A DNA stretch of 64,000 bases from an uncultured Paracoccaceae bacterium (GCA_947489445.1 CANLDN010000001.1:558001-622000); one strand, 5' to 3'. Positions 27,472 to 36,710 are shown, numbered from the stretch's first letter. A program made the numbers and translations. Notes: a model not told the origin generated them from the letters alone.

Positions 27472-28287
27472 ATGACACTGCTGAAATACCCGCGCACGCG
27501 GCATATCGAAGGGTCGCGGCTGCAAACCGGTGACCTGAACGATGACAAACCCATCGCCGAGTTGCGCGATGCCCACCTCACCATCGAAGAAAAGGTGGAT
27601 GGGGCCAATTGCGCCATCTCGTTCACCGACGGGCAGTTGATGCTGCAAAGCCGTGGGCACTACCTGACCGGCGGTTACCGCGAACGGCATTTCGACATGC
27701 TCAAGACATGGGCCAATGTGCATCTGACGCGGCTGCAAGCCGTGCTGGGCGCGCGCTATGTGATGTATGGCGAATGGATGTATGCCAAGCACACGGTCTT
27801 TTACGACCAGCTGCCGCATTACTTCATGGAATTTGACGTTTATGACCGGGAAACCCGCTTGTTCCTGTCCACCGCCGCCCGGCGCGACCTGCTGACAGAC
27901 CTGCCCATCATGCCCGTGCCGGTTGTGCATCACGGGGCCATCCGGACTGCCGCAGACATCACCGACCTGATCAAACCCTCGCTTTACAAAACAGCCAACT
28001 GGCGGGATGCGCTGGACAAGGCCGCCATCGCCTCTGGCAGCCGCGCCGATTTTGTCGCCAAACAGACCGAAGACAGCGATCTGGCCGAGGGGCTTTATAT
28101 CAAGGTCGAACCAGCGGGCAGTGTGACGGAGCGCTACAAATATGTGCGCCACGATTTCCTGCAGGCCATCGAAGCATCTGAAGGCCATTGGCAGGACCGG
28201 CCCATACTGCCGAACCAATTGGCAGAAGGGGTGGATATCTTTGCGCCCGTGCTAGGGGTGAAAGGGGCCTATGATGAAACGGCCTGA
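27472..28287 (+). CDS. ATP-dependent RNA ligase family protein of an RNA-repair operon
   Basis: A 271-residue nucleotidyltransferase. Motif I is EEKVDGANCAI with the adenylated lysine at Lys41. Motif III is MYGEWMYAKHTVFYD, motif IV is EGLYIKVE, and motif V is RYKYVRHD. There is no recognisable OB domain beyond these, as in the RNA ligase group. It would seal 3'-OH/5'-phosphate RNA ends. The 17-nt overlap with the HD-Pnk gene shows an end-healing plus sealing pair. The ATG at 27472 starts the conserved region; GTGAG precedes it. Confidence 0.85.
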   Translation: MTLLKYPRTRHIEGSRLQTGDLNDDKPIAELRDAHLTIEEKVDGANCAISFTDGQLMLQSRGHYLTGGYRERHFDMLKTWANVHLTRLQAVLGARYVMYGEWMYAKHTVFYDQLPHYFMEFDVYDRETRLFLSTAARRDLLTDLPIMPVPVVHHGAIRTAADITDLIKPSLYKTANWRDALDKAAIASGSRADFVAKQTEDSDLAEGLYIKVEPAGSVTERYKYVRHDFLQAIEASEGHWQDRPILPNQLAEGVDIFAPVLGVKGAYDETA

Positions 28288-29425
28288 CTTTGCCCACCTG
28301 CTATCCCTTGTTCCACAGGCCCCGGGCTGGCAGATCGATTGGCCTGCCATCTGGGGGCTCTGGCCAGAGTTCGCCGCCCTCGACACCTGCCCACAGGACC
28401 CGATCCATCATGCCGAAGGCGATGCAGGCACCCACACCCGCATGGTGGTCGAGGCACTGGTAACCCAACCCGACTGGCGCGCCCTTCCGGATCCAGACCG
28501 CAGCATGTTGTTCTGGGCCGCCTGTCTGCATGACATCGGCAAGCCGGGCACAACCAAACACGAAGAGGACGGCCGGATCACTTCACGTGGACATTCGCGT
28601 CTGGGGGCGTCCATCGCGCGCGGGCTTTTGCGAGAGGCACAGGTGGATTTCCATTGGCGCGAAGCGATCTGCGGGATCATCGCCAAGCACCAACTGCCCT
28701 TCTGGCTGATCGAACGGCCCACCCCGGAACGGCTCGCCATCGCGACGTCGCTGACCTGTCGGCCTGATCTTCTGTGCCTGCACGCACGTGCGGATGCGCT
28801 CGGGCGTATTTGCGATGATCAGCAGGCGGTGCTGGATAACGTCGCGCTGGCGCAGACCTGCTTTGCGGAGGCCGGGTGCCCAACAGGCCCTTTCCCGTTC
28901 GCAAATGCCGAAAGCCGCCTTGCCTTTCTGGAACGCGACGACCGGGACCCGCATTATGCCGCGCAAGAGGATTTCCGCTGCACCGCTCATGTCATGTCCG
29001 CCCTACCGGGCACCGGCAAGGACACCTGGATCGCCGCCAATCTGCCCGACCTGCCCGTTGTCAGTCTCGACGCCATCCGCGCCGCGACAGGCACCGCCCC
29101 CACCGACAATCAAGGCACGGTCATTCAGGCCGCCTATGAACAGGCGCGCGTGCATCTGCGGGCGGGGCAGGATTTCGTCTGGAACGCCACCAACATTACC
29201 GCCCAGACCCGGGCCAAGGTGCTGCGGCTTCTGCGCGACTACAACGCGCGTATTCACATTGTGTATCTTGAGGTCCCACCAGATCAGGTGTTTCGGCAAA
29301 ACAATCACCGCTCCGGTAGCGTGCCTGCACATGTGATAACTGATCTGAGCCGCAAACTCGAACCTCCGACCACGCTTGAAGGGCATCAAATCAGCTATCA
29401 TGTCCCGTCGACGACAGTACCATAA
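28271..29425 (+). CDS. HD-Pnk: HD phosphoesterase fused to polynucleotide 5'-kinase
   Basis: A 384-residue two-domain protein. Residues ~40-210 form an HD domain (His87-Asp88 in LHDIGKPG, with His55 and His140 nearby). Residues ~238-380 form a P-loop kinase: SALPGTGKDTW (Lys250), then Asp267 in VSLDAIR as the likely general base, and a lid arginine near 314. The layout is that of HD-Pnk described from Runella, where HD removes 2',3'-cyclic phosphate and the kinase phosphorylates 5'-OH ends. It overlaps the ligase by 17 nt. ATGs at 28271 and 28274 are both possible. Confidence 0.85.
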   Translation: MMKRPDFAHLLSLVPQAPGWQIDWPAIWGLWPEFAALDTCPQDPIHHAEGDAGTHTRMVVEALVTQPDWRALPDPDRSMLFWAACLHDIGKPGTTKHEEDGRITSRGHSRLGASIARGLLREAQVDFHWREAICGIIAKHQLPFWLIERPTPERLAIATSLTCRPDLLCLHARADALGRICDDQQAVLDNVALAQTCFAEAGCPTGPFPFANAESRLAFLERDDRDPHYAAQEDFRCTAHVMSALPGTGKDTWIAANLPDLPVVSLDAIRAATGTAPTDNQGTVIQAAYEQARVHLRAGQDFVWNATNITAQTRAKVLRLLRDYNARIHIVYLEVPPDQVFRQNNHRSGSVPAHVITDLSRKLEPPTTLEGHQISYHVPSTTVP

Positions 29426-29544
29426 CGGCACATCCGGCAGGGTGCGACGCAAATGCCACCCCTGCGGAGCTGACTGCAAATTAAATGAAGAAATGCGCGG
29501 AAACCTCTGCTAACCTGACAAAAAACAAATACAGAGCAGGCAAA

Positions 29545-30240
29545 ATGAACAAAACACTCATGGCGAATGATCTTCGCGAAAAGATCATTGCGAACCCAAA
29601 TGCCCTACTGGAAGACCACGATGTGATGCGCGCCCTTGTGGGTGCGAACGAAGACAGCATGGGCGGCAACATCGTCGATCTGCGTTCCATCGCGATGGAA
29701 CGGCTAGAGGCGCGGTTCGACCGGCTTGAAGACACCCATCGCAACGTCATTGCCGCTGCCTATGACAATCTGGCCGGCACCAATCAGGTCCACCGTGCAA
29801 TCCTGCGGATGATGGAGGCCACGACGCTGGCCGATTTCCTCACCATCCTTTCCGGCGACGTCGCCGACATCCTGCGCGTGGATACGATCCGTCTGGTGCT
29901 GGAAAGCGAAAATGGCGACGATAGCGGCGCATTCGGGCCATCCGTCATCGTGATGCCCGAAGGCTTTGTTGATGGCTATCTGACCCTTGGGCGCAACGTA
30001 CCTGTACGCACCGTGACCCTGCGCCCCACCCATAAGATCAGCAGCACGCTTTATGCTGGGATCGGCAAAGACATCCAGTCAGAGGCCTGCATGAACCTTG
30101 ATCTCGGCCCCGACCGTCTGCCGGGGATGCTGGTCATGGGCGCCATCGACCCCCAGCAGTTCACGCCACAGCAAGGTACTGATCTGCTGACATTTTTCAC
30201 CGGCGTATTCGAACGAGCGATGCGCCGCTGGCTGGCGTGA
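29545..30240 (+). CDS. DUF484 family protein preceding xerC
   Basis: A 231-residue GAF-like protein. Its N-terminus carries the family's LREKIIANPNALLEDHDVMRAL, and the conserved VDLRSIAMERLEARFDRL helix leads into the GAF fold. DUF484 genes sit next to xerC in many proteobacteria, without a known biochemical role. The GTGA overlap with xerC (30237-30240) couples the two. The ATG at 29545 is preferred; the frame extends 20 codons further upstream. Confidence 0.88.
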   Translation: MNKTLMANDLREKIIANPNALLEDHDVMRALVGANEDSMGGNIVDLRSIAMERLEARFDRLEDTHRNVIAAAYDNLAGTNQVHRAILRMMEATTLADFLTILSGDVADILRVDTIRLVLESENGDDSGAFGPSVIVMPEGFVDGYLTLGRNVPVRTVTLRPTHKISSTLYAGIGKDIQSEACMNLDLGPDRLPGMLVMGAIDPQQFTPQQGTDLLTFFTGVFERAMRRWLA

Positions 30241-31151
30241 TTTCCCCGGCTCTGGGCAATGCATTGACCGCCTGGCTGGATCACCAGCGGGCGCTGGCCG
30301 GGGCTGCGGACAACACGATCAAGGCTTACCAAACAGACGTGTTGGGCTTTTTATCCTTCATGACCCAGCATAACGGTGAAACCCAGGGCCTTGGCCCAGT
30401 CGCCCGGATTAGCGTACGTGACATGCGGTCATGGATGGCGCATGAACGCGGACGCGGGGTTGGCGCACGTTCACTGGCGCGGGCGCTGTCGGCGGTCAAA
30501 TCATTCTACCGCTGGCTGGCAGAGCGCGAAGATTTTGAGGCCACCGCGGTTCTGTCCACCCGCGCGCCGAAATTCCAACGCAAACTCCCCCGACCTTTGG
30601 CCGAAGACGCAGCCAGCGCGATGATCGACACGGTCGAATTGCAGGCGCGAGATCCATGGGTGGCCGCCCGCGACGCTGCGGTCGTCACGCTTCTTTACGG
30701 TTGCGGATTGCGCATATCAGAGGCGCTTGGCCTGACGGGCCGCGACGTACCCCTGCCTGACGTCCTGCGGATCATCGGCAAAGGCGGCAAGGAACGGATT
30801 GTGCCGGTGATCGAGGCCGCCAAGGAAGCCGTCGTCAGCTACCAGCGACTGTGCCCCTATCCGGTCGAAACCGACGCGCCGCTGTTCCGGGCGATCCGTG
30901 GCGGGCCACTATCGCCGCGCGCGATCCAAAAGGTCATGGAACAGGCACGCCTGCAACTTGGCCTGCCTGCAACCGCAACGCCACATGCCATGCGGCATTC
31001 ATTCGCCACACATCTGCTGGAGGCTGGCGGGGATTTGCGAACGATCCAGGAACTGTTGGGCCATGCGTCATTGTCAACGACCCAGGCCTACACGGCCGTC
31101 GACACCGCCCACCTGATGGATGTCTACGACAAAGCGCACCCAAAAGCCTGA
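30237..31151 (+). CDS. xerC: Tyrosine recombinase XerC
   Basis: A 304-residue tyrosine recombinase of normal XerC length. Catalytic residues are Arg159 (GCGLRISEAL), Lys182 or Lys185 (IGKGGKER), His250 and Arg253 (HAMRHSFATH), His276 (LLGHASLSTT) and Tyr285 (QAYT). The N-terminal SAM-like core-binding domain is residues 1-110. With XerD it resolves chromosome dimers at dif. The start codon GTG overlaps the DUF484 stop. Confidence 0.95.
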   Translation: MISPALGNALTAWLDHQRALAGAADNTIKAYQTDVLGFLSFMTQHNGETQGLGPVARISVRDMRSWMAHERGRGVGARSLARALSAVKSFYRWLAEREDFEATAVLSTRAPKFQRKLPRPLAEDAASAMIDTVELQARDPWVAARDAAVVTLLYGCGLRISEALGLTGRDVPLPDVLRIIGKGGKERIVPVIEAAKEAVVSYQRLCPYPVETDAPLFRAIRGGPLSPRAIQKVMEQARLQLGLPATATPHAMRHSFATHLLEAGGDLRTIQELLGHASLSTTQAYTAVDTAHLMDVYDKAHPKA

Positions 31152-31248
31152 TCGCCACAAATCCGCCAATTTCGCAATTCAGAACGGCGCAAACCACTTC
31201 AATCCGATCACCATTGCCACCCGATTTGTTTTCCATCATGAAGTTCCG

Positions 31249-31947
31249 ATGACCTTGCGCGCCAAAGCCCTTTTTGTTCACCTGCTGACCGCCTCCGGGG
31301 CCGTTTTTGCAATGCTCGCCATGCTGGCCGCGGTCGAGGAAGATTGGAGCCTGATGTTCCTGTGGCTCGTTGTCGCCTTCTTTGTGGATGGGATTGATGG
31401 ACCGCTGGCGCGTAAATACGACGTCAAAACCAACGCGCCAGCCTTTGATGGGGTGTTGCTGGATCTGATCATCGACTACCTGACCTATGTCTTCGTGCCA
31501 GCCTATGCGCTTTTCAAATCCGGGCTCTTGCCGGGATGGACCGGCTGGCTGGCGATCATCATTATCACATTCACCTCGGCCATGTATTTCGCAGATACGC
31601 GCATGAAAACCAAGGATAACTCCTTTTCCGGCTTTCCCGGCTGCTGGAATATGCTGGTGCTGGTGATCTTCGCGCTAGAGCCGAATTTCTGGGTATCACT
31701 GGCGCTTGTTTCTGCGCTGGCGATCGCCATGTTTGTGCCGCTCAAATTCGTGCACCCTGTACGCACCGAACGCTGGCGCCCCATTACATTGCCCGCCGCG
31801 CTGGCATGGACATTCTTTGCGGGCTGGGCGGCTTGGGTCGATTTCCACCCTGAAAGCTGGGCGCATTGGGGGCTTGTGCTGACCTCTGTCTACTTGCTGT
31901 TTGCGGGCGTCGCCCAGCAAATCATCCCGGCCAAAGTCACTGTGTGA
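31249..31947 (+). CDS. pcs: Phosphatidylcholine synthase
   Basis: A 232-residue integral membrane enzyme with about eight helices. It carries the Pcs version of the CDP-alcohol phosphotransferase motif: Asp50-Gly51, Ala54-Arg55, a 12-residue gap, Gly68, Asp72, Asp76. The 12-residue gap, rather than the usual 8, is diagnostic of Pcs. It condenses CDP-diacylglycerol with choline at the inner membrane, so it depends on choline import such as ChoXWV at 0.8-4 kb. The start at 31249 gives MTLRAKALFVHLLTASG, the family's N-terminus. Confidence 0.92.
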   Translation: MTLRAKALFVHLLTASGAVFAMLAMLAAVEEDWSLMFLWLVVAFFVDGIDGPLARKYDVKTNAPAFDGVLLDLIIDYLTYVFVPAYALFKSGLLPGWTGWLAIIIITFTSAMYFADTRMKTKDNSFSGFPGCWNMLVLVIFALEPNFWVSLALVSALAIAMFVPLKFVHPVRTERWRPITLPAALAWTFFAGWAAWVDFHPESWAHWGLVLTSVYLLFAGVAQQIIPAKVTV

Positions 31948-31954
31948 CATAGCG

Positions 31955-31985
31955 CACTTCTGAACTTCATGGGTTTATGTTATGG
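31955..31985 (+). promoter_or_regulatory. Promoter-like element of the first eCIS-core gene
   Basis: CACTTCT (31955-31961), a 16-nt gap and TGTTAT (31978-31983), ending 44 nt before the ATG. The two boxes have the same spacing as those before the other three paralogs. The third box, TAATTGA, is missing here because its place falls inside the 3' end of pcs. Confidence 0.6.
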
Positions 31986-32027
31986 GTTGGCATTCAGTTT
32001 CACGCCACCCACATTCAGGGAGCCATC

Positions 32028-33374
32028 ATGAAAGCTGCCCAACCCGCATTCTCCGGTCATACGCCACGTCCCGCCAAAAATAGATCCGCCGGCAAATCGG
32101 CCCTGCAACGCGCCGCCGATCAAAGCACCGTCACGCATTCGCTCAACATGCTGCAACGCATGGCAGACCAAAACGTGCATGCAAACGCCGTGCAGCGCAT
32201 GGAAGAAGACGAATTGCAGGGCAAGTTCATCCAGCGGATGGAGGACGAGGAGGCGCTGCAAGGAAAATCCATCCAACGCATGGAAGAAGAAGATGAACCC
32301 ATGCAAGGCAAGGCGGTCCAGTTGATGGAGGACGAAGAGCTCTTGCAGGGTAAAGCCATCCAGCGCGTAGAAGACGAAGAACTCATGCAGGGCAAGTTCA
32401 TCCAAAGGGTCGCAGATGAAGAGCTTTTGCAAGGCAAAGCCATACAAAGGTTCGAAGCGCCGCGCACCAACAACACCGGTCTGCCCGATAACTTGAAAGC
32501 AGGAATTGAAAACCTGTCGGGCATGTCAATGGACCACGTGCAGGTCCACCGCAACTCTGACAAACCCGCCACCGTTCAAGCACATGCCTATGCGCAAGGC
32601 AGCGACATCCACCTCGGTCCCGGCCAGGAACAGCATCTACCGCATGAGGCGTGGCACGTGGTCCAGCAAGCGCAAGGGCGGGTGAAGCCCACGATGCAAT
32701 TAAAGGGCGTCGCAGTGAACGATGACCTAGGTCTCGAAAGAGAGGCCGATGTCATGGGGGCGAAGGCTATGACCATGCAGTCCTTTGGCTCCGAATCCGG
32801 GGGCAGGCAAAAAGGGTCCAGTCCAACAAATGCGGCCCTACAACGCTTGATGGTCCCAAACGACCATATCCGCGCCGATTTGCGGCATCCTAAGGCCAGT
32901 TCGTTGTTTGAAGACTATACCTTTGAGGACATTGAAGACCGATTGGGCGGACCAATAGCCGACGCATCAAACGCCGATGTTGAGCAGGCCGTTGAAGAAA
33001 GCAGAGCTGCTGAAATGACCGACTATCGCGTTTTGAGCCAGCGAAAGATTACATCAGAAAAGCAAATGACGGCATTCTTGAACGACAAAACGGATGACGA
33101 ACACATGTACGTGCTGGACGACTCAGAATTGCATGTGGCAACCCGGGCAGACAGCAAGAAACTTCCGCACCCGACATTGGTCGGGGGCGACCCTGATGTC
33201 GAATGTGCCGGCACCCTTCTATGGGGGCTGGACGGAAGTGTCCTTGTCACGAGTGAATCCGGTCATTTCCGTCCGCCTTCGGAAGGACCAGGAAAGAAAT
33301 TCGTCCAGAACATGATGGCAAAGACGACACAAAAAAGTTTCAAGAAAAAAGTGAAAGGCAAAAAACGACGGTAA
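32028..33374 (+). CDS. eCIS-core (DUF4157) protein A with acidic LQGK repeats
   Basis: A 448-residue protein with no signal peptide or membrane segment. Residues 1-54 are a basic Gln/Ala-rich leader. Residues 55-138 hold six copies of a 14-15-residue acidic repeat of the form (I/V)QRMEDEELLQGK. The DUF4157/eCIS-core domain (residues ~150-247) contains HEAWH at 206-210, a zinc-protease-like HExxH. The last 200 residues form a distinct domain with VECAGTLLW...SGHFRPP near 390-417 and a very basic tail (KKKVKGKKRR). Such proteins are linked to extracellular contractile injection systems as effectors or cargo. The ATG at 32028 follows AGGGAG. Confidence 0.85.
   Translation: MKAAQPAFSGHTPRPAKNRSAGKSALQRAADQSTVTHSLNMLQRMADQNVHANAVQRMEEDELQGKFIQRMEDEEALQGKSIQRMEEEDEPMQGKAVQLMEDEELLQGKAIQRVEDEELMQGKFIQRVADEELLQGKAIQRFEAPRTNNTGLPDNLKAGIENLSGMSMDHVQVHRNSDKPATVQAHAYAQGSDIHLGPGQEQHLPHEAWHVVQQAQGRVKPTMQLKGVAVNDDLGLEREADVMGAKAMTMQSFGSESGGRQKGSSPTNAALQRLMVPNDHIRADLRHPKASSLFEDYTFEDIEDRLGGPIADASNADVEQAVEESRAAEMTDYRVLSQRKITSEKQMTAFLNDKTDDEHMYVLDDSELHVATRADSKKLPHPTLVGGDPDVECAGTLLWGLDGSVLVTSESGHFRPPSEGPGKKFVQNMMAKTTQKSFKKKVKGKKRR
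32190..32441 (+). repeat. Six in-frame 14-15-codon repeats in eCIS-core gene A
   Basis: Each unit encodes (I/V)Q(R/L)(M/V)-acidic stretch-LQGK or MQGK plus one residue. The copies differ at many third positions, so the array is old rather than freshly slipped. Similar Gln-Lys-acidic repeats ahead of DUF4157 domains occur in other eCIS-associated proteins (recalled). They could be a loading or scaffold segment. Confidence 0.8.
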
Positions 33375-33428
33375 ATGCATCAAGTCAGAGGGAAACAACC
33401 ATAGTAACTGACGTGGCAGTACCCGCTT

Positions 33429-33483
33429 TAATTGATTGGTTGGCAGGAATTTCACTTTTGAGGTGATGATGCGCGTGCTAAGG
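33429..33483 (+). promoter_or_regulatory. Three-box promoter-like element of eCIS-core gene B
   Basis: TAATTGA (33429-33435), 17 nt, CACTTTT (33453-33459), 16 nt, TGCTAA (33476-33481), ending 40 nt before the ATG of gene B. Spacing equals that before genes C and D exactly. Confidence 0.65.
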
Positions 33484-33521
33484 AAAATTGGGATCATGCC
33501 ACTCACATGCGAGGCTGGACG

Positions 33522-34988
33522 ATGAAGGCCAATCACCCGGCGTCACGAAAACATCGCAAAACTGCGGCCAGTCGGGCCAAGACAGGCCAGTCGCCTTTGC
33601 AAAAAGCGGCTGCCGCCAGCCTAAGGGTGCAAGACCTGGCCACGCTTCAAAGCATGGCAACCGACAGTGAGGTGACCCAAGGCCTCAGCAATATCGCACC
33701 TGTTCAGCGCAAGACAACAGCAGCGACTCGGCCCAACAACACCGGTTTGCCCGACAATCTGAAATCCGGGATCGAAAACCTGTCAGGCATGTCGATGGAC
33801 CACGTGAAGGTCCACCGCAACTCTGACAAACCCGCCACCGTTCAAGCGCATGCCTATGCGCAAGGCAGCGACATCCACCTTGGCCCCGGTCAGGAACAGC
33901 ACCTGCCGCATGAAGCGTGGCACGTGGTCCAGCAAGCACAAGGGCGGGTGAAGCTGACAATACAGCTCAAAGGCGTGGCGGTGAACAATGACCCGGGTCT
34001 GGAGCGCGAGGCGGACGTGATGGGGGCGAAAGCACTGCATGCAGCTCAGTCAGATGCGCAACAACACAGCGGTGGCCATAAGCAGGGCAATTTTTCCAAT
34101 AATGACGTCCAACAGCATGCAGCTTTTTTGAACGTGAAACGTGTTGCCGCCAGCGGGAACTTGTTCATGGGCAAAAGCACGGCGGGAGCACCCAGTCTGG
34201 GTCATGGAGGCGGCACCAACTGGTACGGACCAAAAGTGACGGCTGCCGAATACGGCCAGCCGCCGGGCGCTGTCTGGCGCGCCACTGCAAAGCACAACCT
34301 GAACCTGCTTGATATGAGCACGAGCGACAGTGTCAAAAAGATCATGGACGAAACGGCGCGGCGCCGTGGCGTTGCCGGTCTCAGTCCCGGCTTGACTGCA
34401 GCACTAGGGAACCATGATTTCGCCTACGCCATTCCAAATGCGACAGCGGATGTGGCGGATGCGTATCTGAACTACGCCCAAGAGTTTCATGCAGGAAACG
34501 CGCCTGCCTGGCCGGGCGATCACTACAACGTCACACAGGCAGATATGGACGCCGCTCTCACCGCATACCCGTTCGCCCCCGCTTTCCTTCCGATGGTTGC
34601 GGGGGCAATGATACAGCCGTTTGCGGGTGTAAATAGCCCGCAGGCAGTGGCGTTGAATAATGCGGGATTCCTCGCAAACCCGGATAATTATCGCATGATT
34701 AGAAAAGATGCGACCAACCTTGATGCCGGTTTTGCAGATGCGCTTTTGAACAATTTGAATGATCCAAATCTGTTCCACGGGTTACATGTACCGCAGGGTA
34801 TGAAGTTTGGTGGATGGACTGGTACAAAGTTTGAAGTTCTCATCAAAAACAGCCCCGCCAATTTAAACTTGCACCCAAGTGTTGCGGTGCCGGGGCCAGA
34901 AGCAGACTTTGCGGTCACCGACAAAACCATTTCCGTCGATAACTCGCTGCTCTCTTGGGCGTGGTGGCTGTTTGGCGGCAACAGCTAG
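33522..34988 (+). CDS. eCIS-core (DUF4157) protein B with an unassigned 280-residue C-terminal domain
   Basis: A 488-residue protein. Residues 1-65 are a basic leader ([17 protein letters not shown]) shared in style with A, C and D; there are no acidic repeats. The eCIS-core domain is residues ~74-171 with HEAWH at 130-134, closest to that of protein A (the [18 protein letters not shown] block is identical). The C-terminal ~280 residues begin near [12 protein letters not shown] and include [12 protein letters not shown]...[15 protein letters not shown], faintly like ADP-ribosyltransferase or RES-type toxins; I cannot assign it. The ATG at 33522 has GAGGCTGG upstream. Confidence 0.83.
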   Translation: MKANHPASRKHRKTAASRAKTGQSPLQKAAAASLRVQDLATLQSMATDSEVTQGLSNIAPVQRKTTAATRPNNTGLPDNLKSGIENLSGMSMDHVKVHRNSDKPATVQAHAYAQGSDIHLGPGQEQHLPHEAWHVVQQAQGRVKLTIQLKGVAVNNDPGLEREADVMGAKALHAAQSDAQQHSGGHKQGNFSNNDVQQHAAFLNVKRVAASGNLFMGKSTAGAPSLGHGGGTNWYGPKVTAAEYGQPPGAVWRATAKHNLNLLDMSTSDSVKKIMDETARRRGVAGLSPGLTAALGNHDFAYAIPNATADVADAYLNYAQEFHAGNAPAWPGDHYNVTQADMDAALTAYPFAPAFLPMVAGAMIQPFAGVNSPQAVALNNAGFLANPDNYRMIRKDATNLDAGFADALLNNLNDPNLFHGLHVPQGMKFGGWTGTKFEVLIKNSPANLNLHPSVAVPGPEADFAVTDKTISVDNSLLSWAWWLFGGNS

Positions 34989-35159
34989 CCAATCGGGAAT
35001 GGAAACGGCCGCTGGCATTGGATCAAAAGGCGAGCCGCCGCCTCCAATCGCAGCAACGCCACCTATGCCGCGCAACACCTTTGTGGTCACGATCAGCTTT
35101 CGCCCACTGACCACCCCCCGCCCCGTTCACCATACCCGCAATCGTTGTAATACCCGTGG
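34989..35159. other. Spacer after eCIS-core gene B
   Basis: The 264-bp gap between genes B and C holds the promoter element of C at its right end (from 35160). The first 170 bp have no clear gene. One plus-strand frame has a Pro-rich reading (KGEPPPPIAATPP) that could be a relic of an earlier C-terminal cassette, but support is weak. Confidence 0.3.
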
Positions 35160-35215
35160 TAATTGACTGAACGCCGTCATTCGCACTTCTAGGGTGCCAA
35201 AACGCATGCTAACGG
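35160..35215 (+). promoter_or_regulatory. Three-box promoter-like element of eCIS-core gene C
   Basis: TAATTGA (35160-35166), 17 nt, CACTTCT (35184-35190), 16 nt, TGCTAA (35207-35212), ending 40 nt before the ATG. The middle and last boxes extend to CACTTCTAGGGT and TGCTAACGGTGG, which best match gene D's element. Confidence 0.65.
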
Positions 35216-35252
35216 TGGCATTGATCAGGCCATCCCCATGTGAGGCTGCACC

Positions 35253-36710
35253 ATGAAAGCCCATCAACCCGCGCCCAAAACACACAGCACAACCTTGGCG
35301 TCCAAGGCCAAAATAAGCCGTTCGCCTTTGCAACAAGCCGCGACCGCCAGTCCCAAAGTGCGCAGGCTCGCAGCACTTCAAATGATGGCCAATCAAAGCG
35401 ATGCGACACAACGGCTCAAAACGGCTGCGCCCATGCAGCGCGCGGCGGCTGCCACCCGCCCGAACAATACCGGCCTGCCCGATACCCTGAAATCCAGCAT
35501 CGAAAACCTGTCCGGCATGTCGATGGATCATGTGAAGGTGCACCGCAACTCCACCAAACCCGCGCAATTACAGGCCCATGCCTATGCGCAGGGCAGCGAC
35601 ATCCACCTTGGTCCCGGACAGGAAAAACACTTGCCGCATGAGGCGTGGCATGTGGTGCAGCAGACGCAGGGACGGGTGAAACCAACGATGCAGCTGAAGG
35701 GGATCGGCGTGAATGACGACGCCGGGCTTGAAGCCGAGGCAGATATGATGGGGGCAAAGGCGGCACAACTGACACCAGCCACGGGCCTACAAATACCAAA
35801 ACAGGCAAGGCATCTATCAACGAAACGACAACCGATCCAACGGGCGGGCCTGAAAAAAAACAAACTGAATGTCGTTGGTGAAGAACACAATCTATCTGGA
35901 GCACGGCGAGAAGACGAGAAAAATTATATCGAAAGCCTAGGCTTCAACAGGGATAGCTACTGGCAAGAGGGCGCATTCGAATACGATAGAGCCGGTGCAA
36001 CCCCGGCTGACGACGTTGTCTCTGAAGGCGATCCATTCATTGAGCGCGCCGAATTCCAACTGTTGAGGGCGAAAGAAAAAGCCCAATATATGAAAGATAT
36101 CCTGAACGAAGGACCAATGCCGGGCGAGTCCCAGGCGCGTTGGATCAGATATTTGCGAGATGAATGGAAACGGGCAGGACGCAAGATCATTAGCGACCAG
36201 GTCGAGAATAATCTGTTGTGGGCAGAGCAGTCAGAACGATTATCAGATTACGGCAACGCGGTAACTCTTCGACGAACGATCAACGCATTCATCGCGAAAT
36301 GCCAGGCTTGTTTCGCCCCCTACATCACTGGCACGGACTACAGCAGGAACACGATTTTGGCCGATCTCGAAGCAGGTAACGACGCCTCGGTCGAACTGCG
36401 TGCAGCATGCGATGCACTGATCGCGCTGGTCGCCGAATTTGAGGCCGACTTTGGACGCACGATGCCGCCAGAGTCTGAAGACATCAGTCTTCAGCGATCA
36501 CGTTTCATGCATACCGCCGCACAAGAGGCGCACCAAAAAGCAGGCGTTTGGAAGGTTGGAAATCGGCACGCCCAACATATGCGGGCATTCACCGATAACA
36601 AACAGTACAATCTGTTAGAGATGAATGAGTTCTGGTTACGATATAAATTTTGGGGCTGGCAACAATGGGCAAAGGGCAATGGAAAAAAAACCAGAATGGC
36701 GGGCAATTAG
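35253..36710 (+). CDS. eCIS-core (DUF4157) protein C with a GX2H-pair C-terminal domain
   Basis: A 485-residue protein. The basic leader is residues 1-68, the eCIS-core domain residues ~73-170 with HEAWH at 129-133. The C-terminal domain (residues ~200-485) opens with LNVVGEEHN (G209-H212), continues with a charged RRED block at 218-221, and closes with RFMH (417-420) and GVWKVGNRH (G436-H439). A GX2H pair with an intervening R-x-x-M helix is the hallmark of the EreA/ChaN/TraB-TIKI superfamily, so an enzymatic effector is plausible. The same domain is in protein D. The ATG at 35253 has GAGGCTG upstream. Confidence 0.85.
   Translation: MKAHQPAPKTHSTTLASKAKISRSPLQQAATASPKVRRLAALQMMANQSDATQRLKTAAPMQRAAAATRPNNTGLPDTLKSSIENLSGMSMDHVKVHRNSTKPAQLQAHAYAQGSDIHLGPGQEKHLPHEAWHVVQQTQGRVKPTMQLKGIGVNDDAGLEAEADMMGAKAAQLTPATGLQIPKQARHLSTKRQPIQRAGLKKNKLNVVGEEHNLSGARREDEKNYIESLGFNRDSYWQEGAFEYDRAGATPADDVVSEGDPFIERAEFQLLRAKEKAQYMKDILNEGPMPGESQARWIRYLRDEWKRAGRKIISDQVENNLLWAEQSERLSDYGNAVTLRRTINAFIAKCQACFAPYITGTDYSRNTILADLEAGNDASVELRAACDALIALVAEFEADFGRTMPPESEDISLQRSRFMHTAAQEAHQKAGVWKVGNRHAQHMRAFTDNKQYNLLEMNEFWLRYKFWGWQQWAKGNGKKTRMAGN

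Noticed and set aside
32190..32441. CRISPR-like periodic repeats
   Set aside because: The periodicity is in codons of an open frame, the units vary and there are no unique spacers of constant size.
34879..35166. 95-codon frame between eCIS-core genes B and C
   Set aside because: It starts inside gene B in another frame. The Pro-rich part has no family match that I recognise, and it runs into the promoter of gene C.
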